Part shown: piece by piece, positions 1 to 10,238 of the stretch
How positions within the stretch are numbered: the stretch's first letter is position 1
Layout of the letters: every line of letters starts with the position of its first letter
Assembly: GCF_041807905.1 (NCBI RefSeq)
Contig: NZ_JBGVSA010000032.1
Location: forward strand, 1-32,417
From: JBGVSA01 sp041807905
Lineage (GTDB): Bacteria; Pseudomonadota; Gammaproteobacteria; Burkholderiales; Rhodocyclaceae
Direction: 5' to 3'
Length of the DNA: 32,417 nt
The notes under the pieces: generated by a model
The model's input: only the letters and a program-made list of their open reading frames with translations
The model's database searches: none
What the model was told of the DNA's origin: nothing
Translations under genes and position numbers: made by a program

Positions 1-728
1 CCCAAGCGCGCCTGGCAGTACTGATCGACGCCGACAACGCGTCGGCCGCCATTATCGAAGGGCTGATCGCCGAGATCGCCAACTATGGTGTGGCGAGCGT
101 CAAGCGCATCTACGGCGACTGGACCACGCCCAACCTTTCGAGCTGGAAAGCATCGCTGCTCGACTACTCCATCGTGCCGATCCAGCAGTTCCGCTACACG
201 GTCGGCAAGAACGCCACCGACAGCGCGATGATCATCGATGCCATGGATCTGATGTACACCGGCCGCTTCGATGGCTTCTGCCTAGTGTCGTCGGATTCGG
301 ACTTCACGCGGCTGGCGGCGCGCATTCGCGAAGAAGGGCTGATGGTCTACGGTTTTGGCGAGCGCAAAACGCCCAAGCCTTTCGTATCGGCATGTCATAA
401 ATTCATCTATACCGACGTCCTGCACGAGACCGAAGAGACGGCCAGCCCCGCCGCGCGCACCAATCGCGCCAAGGAACTGTCGGGCGACGCTCGTCTGATC
501 AACCTGATCCGCTCGGCCATCGAGGCGCGCGCCGATGAAGACGGCTGGGCGCACCTGGGTGCAACCGGCAGCGCGATCGCGCAAGCCTCACCCGAATTCG
601 ATGCGCGTAACTACGGATTTTCGCGTTTGTCCGAATTGATGCGCGCGATATCGTTGTTCGAAGTCGTCGAGCGTCCGCTCGGCAACGGCAAGGCGATTTT
701 TGTCCGCGACAAACGCAAGAAGCGGTGA
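1..728 (+). CDS. NYN-domain / LOTUS-type protein, 5' truncated by the window edge
   Basis: The open frame runs from the first bases of the window (codon phase starts at base 3) to the TGA at 726-728, so the true start lies upstream. The visible N-terminus reads LAVLIDADNASAAI, which is the first strand and metal-binding aspartates of a NYN (PIN-like) nuclease domain. The later segment CLVSSDSDFTRLAARIREEG is the conserved second acidic motif of that fold. The C-terminal 70 or so residues (from about ARLINLIRSAIEA to FVRDKRKKR) look like an OST-HTH/LOTUS winged helix. The family is thought to bind or cut RNA; the substrate of bacterial members is generally unknown. The product ends in a basic KRKKR tail. 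It is followed after 48 bp by the SulP transporter, which appears to have its own -10 box. Confidence 0.85.
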   Translation, partial: QARLAVLIDADNASAAIIEGLIAEIANYGVASVKRIYGDWTTPNLSSWKASLLDYSIVPIQQFRYTVGKNATDSAMIIDAMDLMYTGRFDGFCLVSSDSDFTRLAARIREEGLMVYGFGERKTPKPFVSACHKFIYTDVLHETEETASPAARTNRAKELSGDARLINLIRSAIEARADEDGWAHLGATGSAIAQASPEFDARNYGFSRLSELMRAISLFEVVERPLGNGKAIFVRDKRKKR

Positions 729-761
729 TGCAGCTTTCATGAATGGCTCCATTCGAAGTTC

Positions 762-767
762 TATGAT
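762..767 (+). promoter_or_regulatory. putative -10 box of the SulP gene
   Basis: TATGAT lies 10 nt before the ATG at 777 in a locally AT-rich patch. No convincing -35 is visible. If used, the transcript would begin within a few bases of the start codon. Confidence 0.35.
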
Positions 768-776
768 GTAGAAATC

Positions 777-2510
777 ATGCAAGACACTTCGTCCGCCCTG
801 ATGGGGAGATTGGCCAGCTGGATCCCCGGTCTGCCGGAATTGCTCCATTACTCGCGGGCGGACGTACGGGCCGATCTTTTCGCTGGCATCTCGATTGCAA
901 CGATCGCGCTGCCGGTCTCCATCGCCTACGCGCAACTGGCCGGCTTCAGTCCGGTCGTGGGCCTCTACAGCGCGATCCTGCCGATGATCGCCTACGCCTT
1001 CTTCGGTTCATCCAGGCAACTCATCGTCGGGCCGGATGCCGCCACGTGCGCCATGATCTCCGCCACGCTCATGCCCCTGGCGGGTGGCGATCCCGAGCAC
1101 TACCACGCGTTGGCGATTTCGCTGACGCTCATCACGGGTCTGCTGTGCATCGTCGCGGGACGACTGCGGATGGGTTTCCTCGCCGATCTGTTGAGCAGCC
1201 CCATCCTCATCGGCCTGCTCAATGGGGTGGCCGTCACCATCATCGTCGGCCAGCTTGGCAAGATCGGCGGCTTCTCGCTCGAAGGTAAGGACTTCATCGG
1301 GCAGGTGATCTCCATCGGACGGAATATCTCCTCGCTGCATTTGCCTACTTTCCTGCTCTCGGCAAGTTTATGCGTACTGTATATCGCGCTGAAGCGATTC
1401 TGGCCCAAGGGGCCGACGGCATTGATCGTGGCGGTCGTGGCCATCGGCTTGAACGCGCTCCTCGGACTTTCGGCGCAGGGGGTCGCGACCGTCGGCGAGA
1501 TTCCGTCGTCGGTTCCGCGCCTGCACTGGCCTTCGTTGCGGCACGAAGAGCTAGGCTCGATCCTGCCGGCCGCCGCGCTGCTGGCCTTTGTCAGCTTCAG
1601 CAGCGGCATGCTGACGGCGCGCAGCTTTGCCGCGCGCAATGGCTACACCGTGGACGGTAACCGTGAGCTTGTGGCATTTGGCATCGTCAGTATCGTCTCG
1701 GCCATGTCGCAGGGCTTTGCCGTGACGGGCGCCAACTCGCGCACCGCCGTCAATGATGCGGCCGGAGGCCGCACACGCATGGCGCAAGTATTTGGCGCGT
1801 TGGCCATCCTGCTCGCCCTGCTGTTTCTCACCGGGCCGCTGGCGCTGCTGCCGATGGCGGCGTTGGGCATCATCCTGGTGGTCGCGTCTTCCGGATTGAT
1901 GAACTTCTCGGCCTACCGGCGGCTGTGGGCTTTCTCGCGCACCGAGTGCGGCGTCGCCGTGGGCACGTTCGTGGGCGTGTTGTTGATCGGTGTGATGCCC
2001 GGCATTCTGCTGGCGATCGTGCTGGCGCTGCTGAGCTTTCTGCATCGCGTGGCACGCCCGGCCGACTACGTGCTGGGGGTGGCAAGCGACGGCGAACTGC
2101 ATGCGATGCGCTTTCATCCGGACGCCAGGTCCGAGCCGGGATTGCTGGCCTATCGTTTCGTCGCCCCGCTGATTTTCTTCAACGCCCCGTATTTCCGCCA
2201 GCGCGTCGAAGAACTGATCGCTGAGGCTGAAGTCCCGGTGCGATGGGTGATGATCGATGGCTACACCATCAGCCATGTCGATCTGACCGGTGCGCAATTG
2301 CTGTCGGATATGGCCGATGAGCTGGCTCGCCGCGGCATCACGATGGCTTTCGGCGGCCGCAGGAATGAGATCGTTCTTTGGCTGGAGTCGCGCCACCTCA
2401 CGCAGCGCGACCTGAGGATCAAGCTCTTCCCGAGCCGCCGCACGGCCATGACGGCCTTTCGCGAGGCGCGCGAGAACGGCTTCGTCGATATGGACGAGGA
2501 CCGTAGCTGA
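777..2510 (+). CDS. SulP family inorganic anion transporter with C-terminal STAS domain
   Basis: A 577-residue inner-membrane protein. The N-terminal hydrophilic stretch leads into RADLFAGISIATIALPVSIA and YAQLAGFSPVVGLYSAILP, the signature of the SulP/SLC26 family, followed by a series of hydrophobic helices to about residue 425. The C-terminal 120 or so residues, after the helix near GILLAIVLALLSFLHRVARP, form a cytoplasmic STAS domain (FVAPLIFFNAPYFRQRVEEL, then WVMIDGYTISHVDLTGAQLL). Family members carry sulfate, bicarbonate or C4-dicarboxylates (for example DauA); the substrate cannot be decided here because no sulfate-assimilation, carbonic anhydrase or dicarboxylate genes are adjacent. 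The ATG at 777 is the first in frame and gives the usual family length. There is no clear Shine-Dalgarno. Confidence 0.9.
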   Translation: MQDTSSALMGRLASWIPGLPELLHYSRADVRADLFAGISIATIALPVSIAYAQLAGFSPVVGLYSAILPMIAYAFFGSSRQLIVGPDAATCAMISATLMPLAGGDPEHYHALAISLTLITGLLCIVAGRLRMGFLADLLSSPILIGLLNGVAVTIIVGQLGKIGGFSLEGKDFIGQVISIGRNISSLHLPTFLLSASLCVLYIALKRFWPKGPTALIVAVVAIGLNALLGLSAQGVATVGEIPSSVPRLHWPSLRHEELGSILPAAALLAFVSFSSGMLTARSFAARNGYTVDGNRELVAFGIVSIVSAMSQGFAVTGANSRTAVNDAAGGRTRMAQVFGALAILLALLFLTGPLALLPMAALGIILVVASSGLMNFSAYRRLWAFSRTECGVAVGTFVGVLLIGVMPGILLAIVLALLSFLHRVARPADYVLGVASDGELHAMRFHPDARSEPGLLAYRFVAPLIFFNAPYFRQRVEELIAEAEVPVRWVMIDGYTISHVDLTGAQLLSDMADELARRGITMAFGGRRNEIVLWLESRHLTQRDLRIKLFPSRRTAMTAFREARENGFVDMDEDRS

Positions 2511-2579
2511 TCACTCGCCGGTGCGGGCGGCCACAGCCTGCAATGGTCGACGGTCTTTCCTTGTGGGCTGTTGCGGCGC

Positions 2580-2585
2580 GATAAT
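2580..2585 (+). promoter_or_regulatory. putative -10 box of ilvA
   Basis: GATAAT lies 28 bp upstream of the chosen ilvA start (2613) in the 102-bp gap after the SulP gene. A match to the -35 consensus at the right distance is weak. It falls inside the longer open frame starting at TTG 2571, which argues against that upstream start. Confidence 0.45.
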
Positions 2586-2612
2586 GGACCTTTTGCCGTA
2601 ACGCCCACTGAA

Positions 2613-4133
2613 ATGTCCTCTGCCTGTCCCGACTATCTCGAAAGAATCCTCAACGCCCAAGTGTACGACGTGGCCATTGAAACGCCGCTCGACCTGGCCG
2701 CCAACCTTTCGCGACGCGTGGACAACCGAATTTATCTGAAGCGCGAGGACATGCAGCCTGTCTTCTCGTTCAAGCTGCGCGGCGCGTACAACAAGATGTC
2801 CAAGCTCTCGCCCGAGCAACTTGCACGCGGCGTGATCTGCGCTTCGGCTGGCAACCACGCACAGGGCGTGGCGCTGTCGGCGCAGAGGATGGGCGTGCGC
2901 GCGGTGATCGTCATGCCCACCACCACGCCGCAGATCAAGGTCGATGCTGTGCGCGCCCGTGGCGGCGAAGCGGTGCTCGCCGGCGAGTCGTTCGATGAAG
3001 CCTATGCTCATGCCGTCGAGCTCGGCGATCGCGAAGGGCTGACTTTCGTGCATCCCTACGATGACCCCGAAGTCATCGCCGGGCAGGGCACGATCGGCAT
3101 GGAAATCCTGCGTCAGCACGCCGGCCCCATCGATGCGGTGTTCTGCGCCATCGGCGGCGGTGGTTTGATCGCTGGCGTGGCCGCGTACATCAAGCGTCTG
3201 CGCCCGAACACCCGCATCGTCGGTGTCGAAACCGTCGACGCCGATGCCATGAAGCGTTCGCTGGCGGCCGGCGAGCGCGTGCGTCTGCAGTCGGTCGGTC
3301 TGTTCGCCGACGGTACGGCGGTGAAATTCGTGGGCGAAGAGACCTTCCGCCTCTGCCAGCAATACGTGGACGAAGTCATCCTCGTCGACAACGACGCCAT
3401 CTGCGCGGCCATCAAGGATGTCTTCGAAGACACACGCTCGATTCTCGAACCCTCCGGCGCGCTGGCACTGGCAGGCGCCAAGGCCTGGCTGGCGCGCGAA
3501 GGCGCTCACGGTCGCGCAGTGGTGGCGGTGACCAGCGGCGCCAACACCAATTTCGACCGCCTGCGCTTTGTCGCCGAGCGCGCAGAAGTCGGCGAGCAAC
3601 GCGAAGCGGTGCTGGCAGTCACGATTCCCGAAAAGCCGGGCAGCTTCCGCCTGTTCTGCAGCCTGCTGGGCAGTCGCAACGTGACGGAATTCAACTACCG
3701 TTATGCCGATCCCCAGAACGCGCACATCTTCGTCGGCGTGACGATCCAGGATCGCGGCGAGCTCGCACGCCTGGTGGAATCGCTCAAGCAGCACGACCTA
3801 CCGGCCGTCGATCTGTCAGACGATGAACTGGCCAAGTCGCACGTGCGCTACATGGTCGGCGGCCGGGCGCCGCAGGTCGACAACGAGCGTATCTATCGCT
3901 TCAGCTTTCCCGAGCGTCCCGGTGCGCTGATGAAGTTCCTCGACAATCTGCACACCGACTGGAACATCAGCTTGTTCCACTACCGCAACCACGGCTCGGA
4001 CTTTGGCCGCGTGCTGGTCGGCATGCAGGTGCCGCCGCAGGACCAGTCCGAGTTCCAGGATTTCCTCGACCGCCTTGGCTATGAGGCCGTAGAAGAAACC
4101 GACAACCCGGCTTACAAGTTGTTTCTGGGATAG
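2613..4133 (+). CDS. ilvA: threonine ammonia-lyase (threonine deaminase), biosynthetic long form
   Basis: A PLP enzyme converting L-threonine to 2-oxobutanoate and ammonia, the first committed step of isoleucine synthesis. About 506 residues from ATG 2613. The PLP lysine is K54 in FSFKLRGAYNK, the ASAGNHAQGVA substrate loop follows, and the glycine-rich phosphate loop is AIGGGGLIAG. The C-terminal part from about residue 330 contains two ACT-like regulatory domains (VLAVTIPEKPGSFRLFCSLL and YRFSFPERPGALMKFLDNLH), the feature that separates the isoleucine-inhibited biosynthetic enzyme from short catabolic forms. The frame is open further upstream to a TTG at 2571, but ATG 2613 starts the family's normal N-terminus and lies downstream of a likely -10. 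It is transcribed alone; the next gene converges on it. Confidence 0.95.
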   Translation: MSSACPDYLERILNAQVYDVAIETPLDLAANLSRRVDNRIYLKREDMQPVFSFKLRGAYNKMSKLSPEQLARGVICASAGNHAQGVALSAQRMGVRAVIVMPTTTPQIKVDAVRARGGEAVLAGESFDEAYAHAVELGDREGLTFVHPYDDPEVIAGQGTIGMEILRQHAGPIDAVFCAIGGGGLIAGVAAYIKRLRPNTRIVGVETVDADAMKRSLAAGERVRLQSVGLFADGTAVKFVGEETFRLCQQYVDEVILVDNDAICAAIKDVFEDTRSILEPSGALALAGAKAWLAREGAHGRAVVAVTSGANTNFDRLRFVAERAEVGEQREAVLAVTIPEKPGSFRLFCSLLGSRNVTEFNYRYADPQNAHIFVGVTIQDRGELARLVESLKQHDLPAVDLSDDELAKSHVRYMVGGRAPQVDNERIYRFSFPERPGALMKFLDNLHTDWNISLFHYRNHGSDFGRVLVGMQVPPQDQSEFQDFLDRLGYEAVEETDNPAYKLFLG

Positions 4134-4148
4134 TCCCCTCTGCGCTCC

Positions 4149-4183
4149 AGCCCGCAATCGGCCTCCTGGCGGATTGCCGGGCT
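4149..4183. terminator. hairpin between convergent ilvA and the glucosyltransferase gene
   Basis: The arms AGCCCG+CAATC (4149-4159) and GATTG+CGGGCT (4172-4183) pair with one bulged C and enclose a 12-nt loop. It lies between the two convergent stop codons at 4133 and 4195. There is no strong T-run on either side, so it may act as a factor-dependent or mRNA-end structure. Confidence 0.5.
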
Positions 4184-4194
4184 TCGCCGTCGGG

Positions 4195-5769
4195 TCAAGG
4201 GGCGGCAGTGACAATCGTGCGGCCCTCAACATAGGGCTCAATGATGACCACGATGAGCCTCTCTCGCGCCAGATAGACGCTATCTGCGTCGGGCCAGGAT
4301 TCCCGTGTGGTGGCCGTCTCAAGTGCCACTTTCACGTCGTCCGCCGTAGCCATGACAAAGCAATCGCGGCCCATCACATAGTTGAAGAGTTCGACCTGCC
4401 GATACGGCGCGAATGACGTCTCTTCCATCGACACGTATGCCGTTCTCGGGCCGGGCACTGAGCGCACGGGCAACAGGGGCTGGCCGATCATAACCACGCG
4501 GTATCGGCCGCATTGGTCATTGCGGATCAATCGTTCCATGCGTGCCACGATACGATTGGCAAAAGCCATGTCCCACTGACTCCGCATGACGACGAACTGC
4601 ACGATACGCACGTCAGTGACGATGTAATTCAGCGTCATGAGGCAAACGCCGGCGGCCAGCGCGGCGCGCAGGCGCACGCGGCTCTGCGAAAACACCAGGC
4701 ACGCAGTCGCAATCACCAAGACCACCGGGGCGACGAAGCGGCCAGAGTGCCAATAGCTGTTCTTCGAGATGACGAACGATAGGTACGCCGCAATTGGCGC
4801 CAGCACAAGCCAAAGTGCTGCGCTGGCAACAAGCGTCGCGCGGCGCCCGCGTTGTGTTGTCGTTCGCTCGAAGGCGCGACGCAGTGCAAAGAGAGCTGCT
4901 CCGATGACGACTAGCGCGGGAAGCACCCTCAGGCAGCCGAAGACGAAGTTCGGCTCGTTCCCTATGCGCTCGAAAAAGTCCGCAAAGATCAGCGGAAATT
5001 GTGCGATCGCTTCACTCGGTGTGTTCGTATAGAGGCGCCGCGCGAAATGCTCCTGAGCGTGTGTGAGTGGCGACGTCGCTTCGATCGCCCGAAGCAGAGC
5101 GAGATACATGACACATCCCAATCCGGCGATCAGTATGTGGCGCAGTACCTGCCGTGCCACCGCTCGGCAGTCGCCTCGCGTGTCCACGATCCGACAAAAT
5201 GTCCTTGCCACCATGGCGCTCGCGAGCGTGGCAATGGCGGGCTGATAAAACGACAGGCTGATCGTAACCAGCGCACCACCGGCCAGCAGGGCTTTGATCG
5301 ACGTGTCCGTGATAAGCAAGGCAGCCATGGCGAATGTGGTAGGCAACACGAACGTCAGGTTGTCGCCCACGAAACTGAAGTAATCGAGCACAAACGGATA
5401 CGTGCTGATCAAAGCGATGGTGATGAGACGCGACCAATTGTCCTGACGTTCGAGGAGGCGCGCGAACAGCAGGCCGTTACACACCTGTATCGGAATGGCG
5501 AGGAACATGCCCAGATAGTGTGTCGCCCCCTTCCCCAGCACAAGGTAAAGAACGTCCTGCGCCCAGCGTCCCTCCATCACGCGGTAGGACGGAAAATCCT
5601 GTAGCAGAACATTCGGAAAGGTGTGATTCGTGTAGATGTTGCTGACGACCAGTTGTCCGAAGGCGGCAAGGTTTATCAGCACGCCAATCCAGAAAACCTG
5701 GGTGAGCGTCAGGCGTTCAATACGCGCGAGCGCGCGCGTGAGGTGTGCATCGAGGGAACTTGAGAACAT
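4195..5769 (-). CDS. GtrII-like membrane glucosyltransferase
   Basis: A 524-residue polytopic membrane protein with roughly ten hydrophobic segments. I assign it to the GtrII-type glucosyltransferase family from the first periplasmic loop, LQDFPSYRVMEGRWAQDVLY (conserved acidic residues and GRW), and the following helix series including ISTYPFVLDYFSFVGDNLTF. Family members move glucose from undecaprenyl-phosphate-glucose onto O-antigen or other surface glycans in the periplasm. GtrA and GtrB partners, normally adjacent, are absent here. Sampled 60-base blocks inside the gene are about 50-58% GC against up to about 80% in the neighbouring ABC-F gene, which suggests horizontal acquisition or relaxed selection. 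The ATG at 5769 gives MFSSSLDAHLTRALARIERL, a short cytoplasmic tail before the first helix. Assignment is by motif resemblance only, so the exact function is open. Confidence 0.7.
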   Translation of the reverse strand: MFSSSLDAHLTRALARIERLTLTQVFWIGVLINLAAFGQLVVSNIYTNHTFPNVLLQDFPSYRVMEGRWAQDVLYLVLGKGATHYLGMFLAIPIQVCNGLLFARLLERQDNWSRLITIALISTYPFVLDYFSFVGDNLTFVLPTTFAMAALLITDTSIKALLAGGALVTISLSFYQPAIATLASAMVARTFCRIVDTRGDCRAVARQVLRHILIAGLGCVMYLALLRAIEATSPLTHAQEHFARRLYTNTPSEAIAQFPLIFADFFERIGNEPNFVFGCLRVLPALVVIGAALFALRRAFERTTTQRGRRATLVASAALWLVLAPIAAYLSFVISKNSYWHSGRFVAPVVLVIATACLVFSQSRVRLRAALAAGVCLMTLNYIVTDVRIVQFVVMRSQWDMAFANRIVARMERLIRNDQCGRYRVVMIGQPLLPVRSVPGPRTAYVSMEETSFAPYRQVELFNYVMGRDCFVMATADDVKVALETATTRESWPDADSVYLARERLIVVIIEPYVEGRTIVTAAP

Positions 5770-5931
5770 TGGGCAAGGCGACTGAACACGGAGGGCGCCG
5801 CAGTCCCGCGAGAGGACGTTTGCGGCGACCGCATGCTAATGGCCGGGATGCCCTGCTTGGTTGATGCGAATAGGATACCGGGCGCTACGCACGGAATCCG
5901 ATAAGCCTTTCAGAAGAAGCGGGTGTTGCGC

Positions 5932-7842
<1,911 letters not shown>

Positions 7843-7876
7843 GAGGGGCGGGAGTGGGACAATGCACGACCAGCGT

Positions 7877-7882
7877 ATTGTA
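7877..7882 (-). promoter_or_regulatory. putative -10 box of yheS
   Basis: On the reverse strand this reads TACAAT, about 35 nt before the GTG start at 7842. It also overlaps the upstream region of the divergent reductase gene at 7892, so both promoters share this short interval. Confidence 0.45.
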
Positions 7883-7891
7883 GCCGGCACC

Positions 7892-8443
7892 ATGCCCAAG
7901 TCTGAGCTGATCTACTACGTCGCCACGAGCCTGGACGGCTTCATCGCCACCGCAGACGGCGGCATCGATTGGCTGGCACCGTTCGAGGGTGGCACGCAGG
8001 ACTACGGTTACGCCGCCTTCATCGACCGCATCGACGCCGTCGTGATGGGCAGCGCCACCTACGAGAAGTGCCTCGGCTTCGGCGAATGGCCGTATGCCGG
8101 CAAGCGCGTATGGGTGTTATCGTCGCGCGATCTGGATGCGGTCGATGCCGACGTGACGATCACGCCCGACGAGCCCGGTGCGGTCATGCGCGAGCTTGAA
8201 GCGCAGGGTTTGCGGCGCGTATGGCTGGCCGGTGGTGGCCTGGTGGCGGGCGAATTCCGGCGCCACGGGCTGATCACGGGCTACATCGTGTCGGTGATCC
8301 CGGTCGTGCTCGGCAACGGCATTCCGCTGCTCGGCCACAGCGGTGACCAGGAGCAGCTCGAACTGGTGGAAAGCCGTGCTTACCCGGACGGTATCGTCCA
8401 GTTGCATTACCGGCCCCTTGATCCGGATACTCTTTCGTCATGA
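7892..8443 (+). CDS. RibD C-terminal / dihydrofolate reductase-like protein
   Basis: A 183-residue cytosolic protein. MPKSELIYYVATSLDGFIA is the typical start of the RibD-C/DHFR-like fold, followed by IDAVVMGSATYEKCLGFGEW (cofactor-binding turn), RVWVLSSRDL, the glycine-rich VWLAGGGLVAGEF and VIPVVLGNGIPLL. These match the stand-alone DHFR-like family (YyaP/YwjB type), which binds NADPH; the physiological substrate is unknown. A much longer open frame extends upstream to 7610, but that part overlaps yheS on the other strand and ATG 7892 matches the family start. Its TGA overlaps the ATG of the next gene (ATGA at 8440-8443), so the two are probably translationally coupled. Confidence 0.85.
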   Translation: MPKSELIYYVATSLDGFIATADGGIDWLAPFEGGTQDYGYAAFIDRIDAVVMGSATYEKCLGFGEWPYAGKRVWVLSSRDLDAVDADVTITPDEPGAVMRELEAQGLRRVWLAGGGLVAGEFRRHGLITGYIVSVIPVVLGNGIPLLGHSGDQEQLELVESRAYPDGIVQLHYRPLDPDTLSS

Positions 8444-9090
8444 AACGTATATTGATTCCGGCGCTGCTGACCCTTGCGGTCGGCGCCGCCTTTGCCCAGC
8501 AGTCGCAGCTCGCCGCCGATCCCTGGAAGGCGCAGCGCGAACGCGCCGAAAAGATGCGCCAGGAAGCCGAATTGGCTCGCCGCCAGGCTCAGGAAGAGCG
8601 TGATGTGAACGACGCGGCCTGTTATCACAAATTCCTCGTCAATTACTGCCTGGACAAGTCGCGCGAGACATATCTCGAAAGAATCGTCGGCGCACGCAAA
8701 TTGGAGATCGAAGCGGCCAACCTCGAACGCGAGGCCAAGTCGGCCGAACTGGCGATCAAGGACGCCGAACGTGCCGCCAATCCGCCGCAGCCGACGGTCG
8801 GGCCATTGGGTGATGTCTCGGCACCGCACGCGGGCCCGCGTCCGACCATGCCGCCGATCCCGGCCAACCGGCCGGCGCCTGAGGCCCCCAAGCCGACGGC
8901 TGCGCCGCTCGACCCGAAAGCGCAGGCAGAGCATGACGCCGCGCGGCAGGCGCAGCGCGCACAAGAGGCTGAAGAAGCCGCCAAGCGTGCCCAGCAGGCT
9001 CGCGAAGACAAGGCGCGTTATGACGAACGCGCCCGTGAGGCGGCAGAAAAGAAAGCGGCCAAGGGACAATCCGCGCCGGCGGCGAAGTAA
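8440..9090 (+). CDS. exported alanine/glutamate-rich coiled-coil protein, unknown function
   Basis: A 216-residue protein with a clear Sec signal peptide (MKRILIPALLTLAVGAAFAQ, likely cleaved after AFA). I do not recognise a named family. The mature part has a charged helical segment, then a compact region with two cysteines, C61 and C70 (AACYHKFLVNYCLDKSRETY), that could form a periplasmic disulfide, then another helix (EIEAANLEREAKSAELAIKD). A proline-rich linker at about 113-145 and a long A/E/K/R-rich coiled-coil tail to the C-terminus follow. The architecture suggests a periplasmic structural or scaffold role; this is inference. The start overlaps the upstream reductase stop by four bases. 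Its stop codon directly abuts the stop of the convergent mutY with no intervening base. Confidence 0.8.
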   Translation: MKRILIPALLTLAVGAAFAQQSQLAADPWKAQRERAEKMRQEAELARRQAQEERDVNDAACYHKFLVNYCLDKSRETYLERIVGARKLEIEAANLEREAKSAELAIKDAERAANPPQPTVGPLGDVSAPHAGPRPTMPPIPANRPAPEAPKPTAAPLDPKAQAEHDAARQAQRAQEAEEAAKRAQQAREDKARYDERAREAAEKKAAKGQSAPAAK

Positions 9091-10149
9091 TCAGACGCCG
9101 GACAGATCCGAAAGCACGCGTTTGATGGGGGCCGGCAGGCCGTAGCGGTCGAGCGCGTCGAGCGGCGCCCACAACAGCCCCTCTTCAGCCGCTTGCTCGG
9201 GCATGGTCGACAATCGGGCGAGCCAGGGCGTGATGGTCAGCGCAAAGTGCGTGAAGGTGTGGCGCACCGTGACCAGCGCCGACACTTCATGCGGGACTAC
9301 TCCGCTGCGGCGCAGGGCCAGTGCCATGGGCGATTCACCATCCGTGGCTTCCGGCAGGCTGTAGAGACCGCCCCAGATGCCCGTGGGCGGACGGCGTTCC
9401 AGCAGCACCTTGCCCTGCGCAATCATCACCAGCATGTCAGCGCTCCGTTCAGGGATCGCCTTGCGCGGCCGCGCCGCGGGCAACTCGCCCTGACGACCCG
9501 TCACGCGAGCCACGCACGATTCATTGACCGGGCAATGCAGGCACACGGGTCGGCCGCGCGTGCACACCGTGGCCCCCAGATCCATCAGCGCCTGCGTATA
9601 GGTATCGATGCCTTTGGCTGGCAACAATTCGTCGGCCAGCTTCCACATCGCCAATTCCACCGCGCGCGCACCAGGAAAGCCCTCGACCCCAAACTGCCGG
9701 GCCAGTACGCGCTTGACGTTGCCATCCAGGATCGCCGCCCTTTCACCAAAGCAGAACGAAGCGATCGCCGCCGCCGTCGAGCGACCGATGCCAGGCAGGG
9801 TGGCGAGTTGCTCGCTGGTGCGGGGAAACTGTCCGCCAAACTCTGCCTGTATCCGCTGCGCGCATTTGTGCAGATTACGCGCACGTGCGTAGTAGCCAAG
9901 ACCGGCCCAATGGGCGAGCACGTCATCGATCGGCGCGCAGGCCAGGGCGTCCACGTCTGGAAAGGTCTCCAGAAAGCGCAGGTAGTACGGAATCACCGTG
10001 TCGACCTGCGTCTGCTGCAGCATGATTTCGGACAGCCACACGCGGTACGGGTCGCGGGTCTGTTGCCAAGGGAGATCGTGCCGTCCGTGAGTGCGTTGCC
10101 AGGCGATGAGGCGGGGAGCGAAGTCGGGGGATGCGGGTGCTTGAGCCAT
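9091..10149 (-). CDS. mutY: A/G-specific adenine glycosylase MutY
   Basis: A DNA repair enzyme that removes adenine mispaired with 8-oxoguanine. From ATG 10149 the product has 352 residues. The catalytic glutamate is E41 in VWLSEIMLQQTQ. The helix-hairpin-helix is LPGIGRSTAAAIASF, the catalytic aspartate D142 is in AILDGNVKRVLAR, and the [4Fe-4S] ligands are C196, C203, C206 and C212 in the expected Cx6Cx2Cx5C spacing. The C-terminal part from about residue 225 is the Nudix-like domain that reads 8-oxoG (VLLERRPPTGIWGGLYSLPE). The frame continues upstream to 10227, but ATG 10149 fits the family N-terminus. A TACACT box ends exactly 7 nt before this ATG and no Shine-Dalgarno is seen, so the mRNA may be leaderless. 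Confidence 0.95.
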   Translation of the reverse strand: MAQAPASPDFAPRLIAWQRTHGRHDLPWQQTRDPYRVWLSEIMLQQTQVDTVIPYYLRFLETFPDVDALACAPIDDVLAHWAGLGYYARARNLHKCAQRIQAEFGGQFPRTSEQLATLPGIGRSTAAAIASFCFGERAAILDGNVKRVLARQFGVEGFPGARAVELAMWKLADELLPAKGIDTYTQALMDLGATVCTRGRPVCLHCPVNESCVARVTGRQGELPAARPRKAIPERSADMLVMIAQGKVLLERRPPTGIWGGLYSLPEATDGESPMALALRRSGVVPHEVSALVTVRHTFTHFALTITPWLARLSTMPEQAAEEGLLWAPLDALDRYGLPAPIKRVLSDLSGV

Positions 10150-10155
10150 GGCGCA

Positions 10156-10161
10156 AGTGTA
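10156..10161 (-). promoter_or_regulatory. putative -10 box of mutY
   Basis: TACACT on the reverse strand. Counting 7 nt downstream of its last base gives the A of the mutY ATG at 10149. No good -35 is visible at 17 nt. Confidence 0.4.
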
Positions 10162-10201
10162 GCGCGGGGCACGGCGGGTCGACGCCAACGCCGTGGCACC
10201 C

Positions 10202-10207
10202 GATAAT
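10202..10207 (+). promoter_or_regulatory. putative -10 box of the flavin reductase-hslR unit
   Basis: GATAAT lies 32 nt upstream of the chosen start at 10239, in the divergent gap with mutY. The -35 region is weak. Confidence 0.4.
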
Positions 10208-10238
10208 GCCAGGTTCTCGCCCTCCACATGACATCCCG

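Noticed and set aside
1551..2396. Long open frame on the reverse strand inside the SulP gene (281 codons)
   Set aside because: It is antisense to a clear transporter, is rich in H, Q and R as expected for a GC-rich shadow frame, and has no recognisable motif or upstream signals.
2511..3794. 427-codon reverse frame opposite ilvA
   Set aside because: Mirrors codon structure of ilvA; the product is low-complexity H/A/D/R and matches no fold I recognise.
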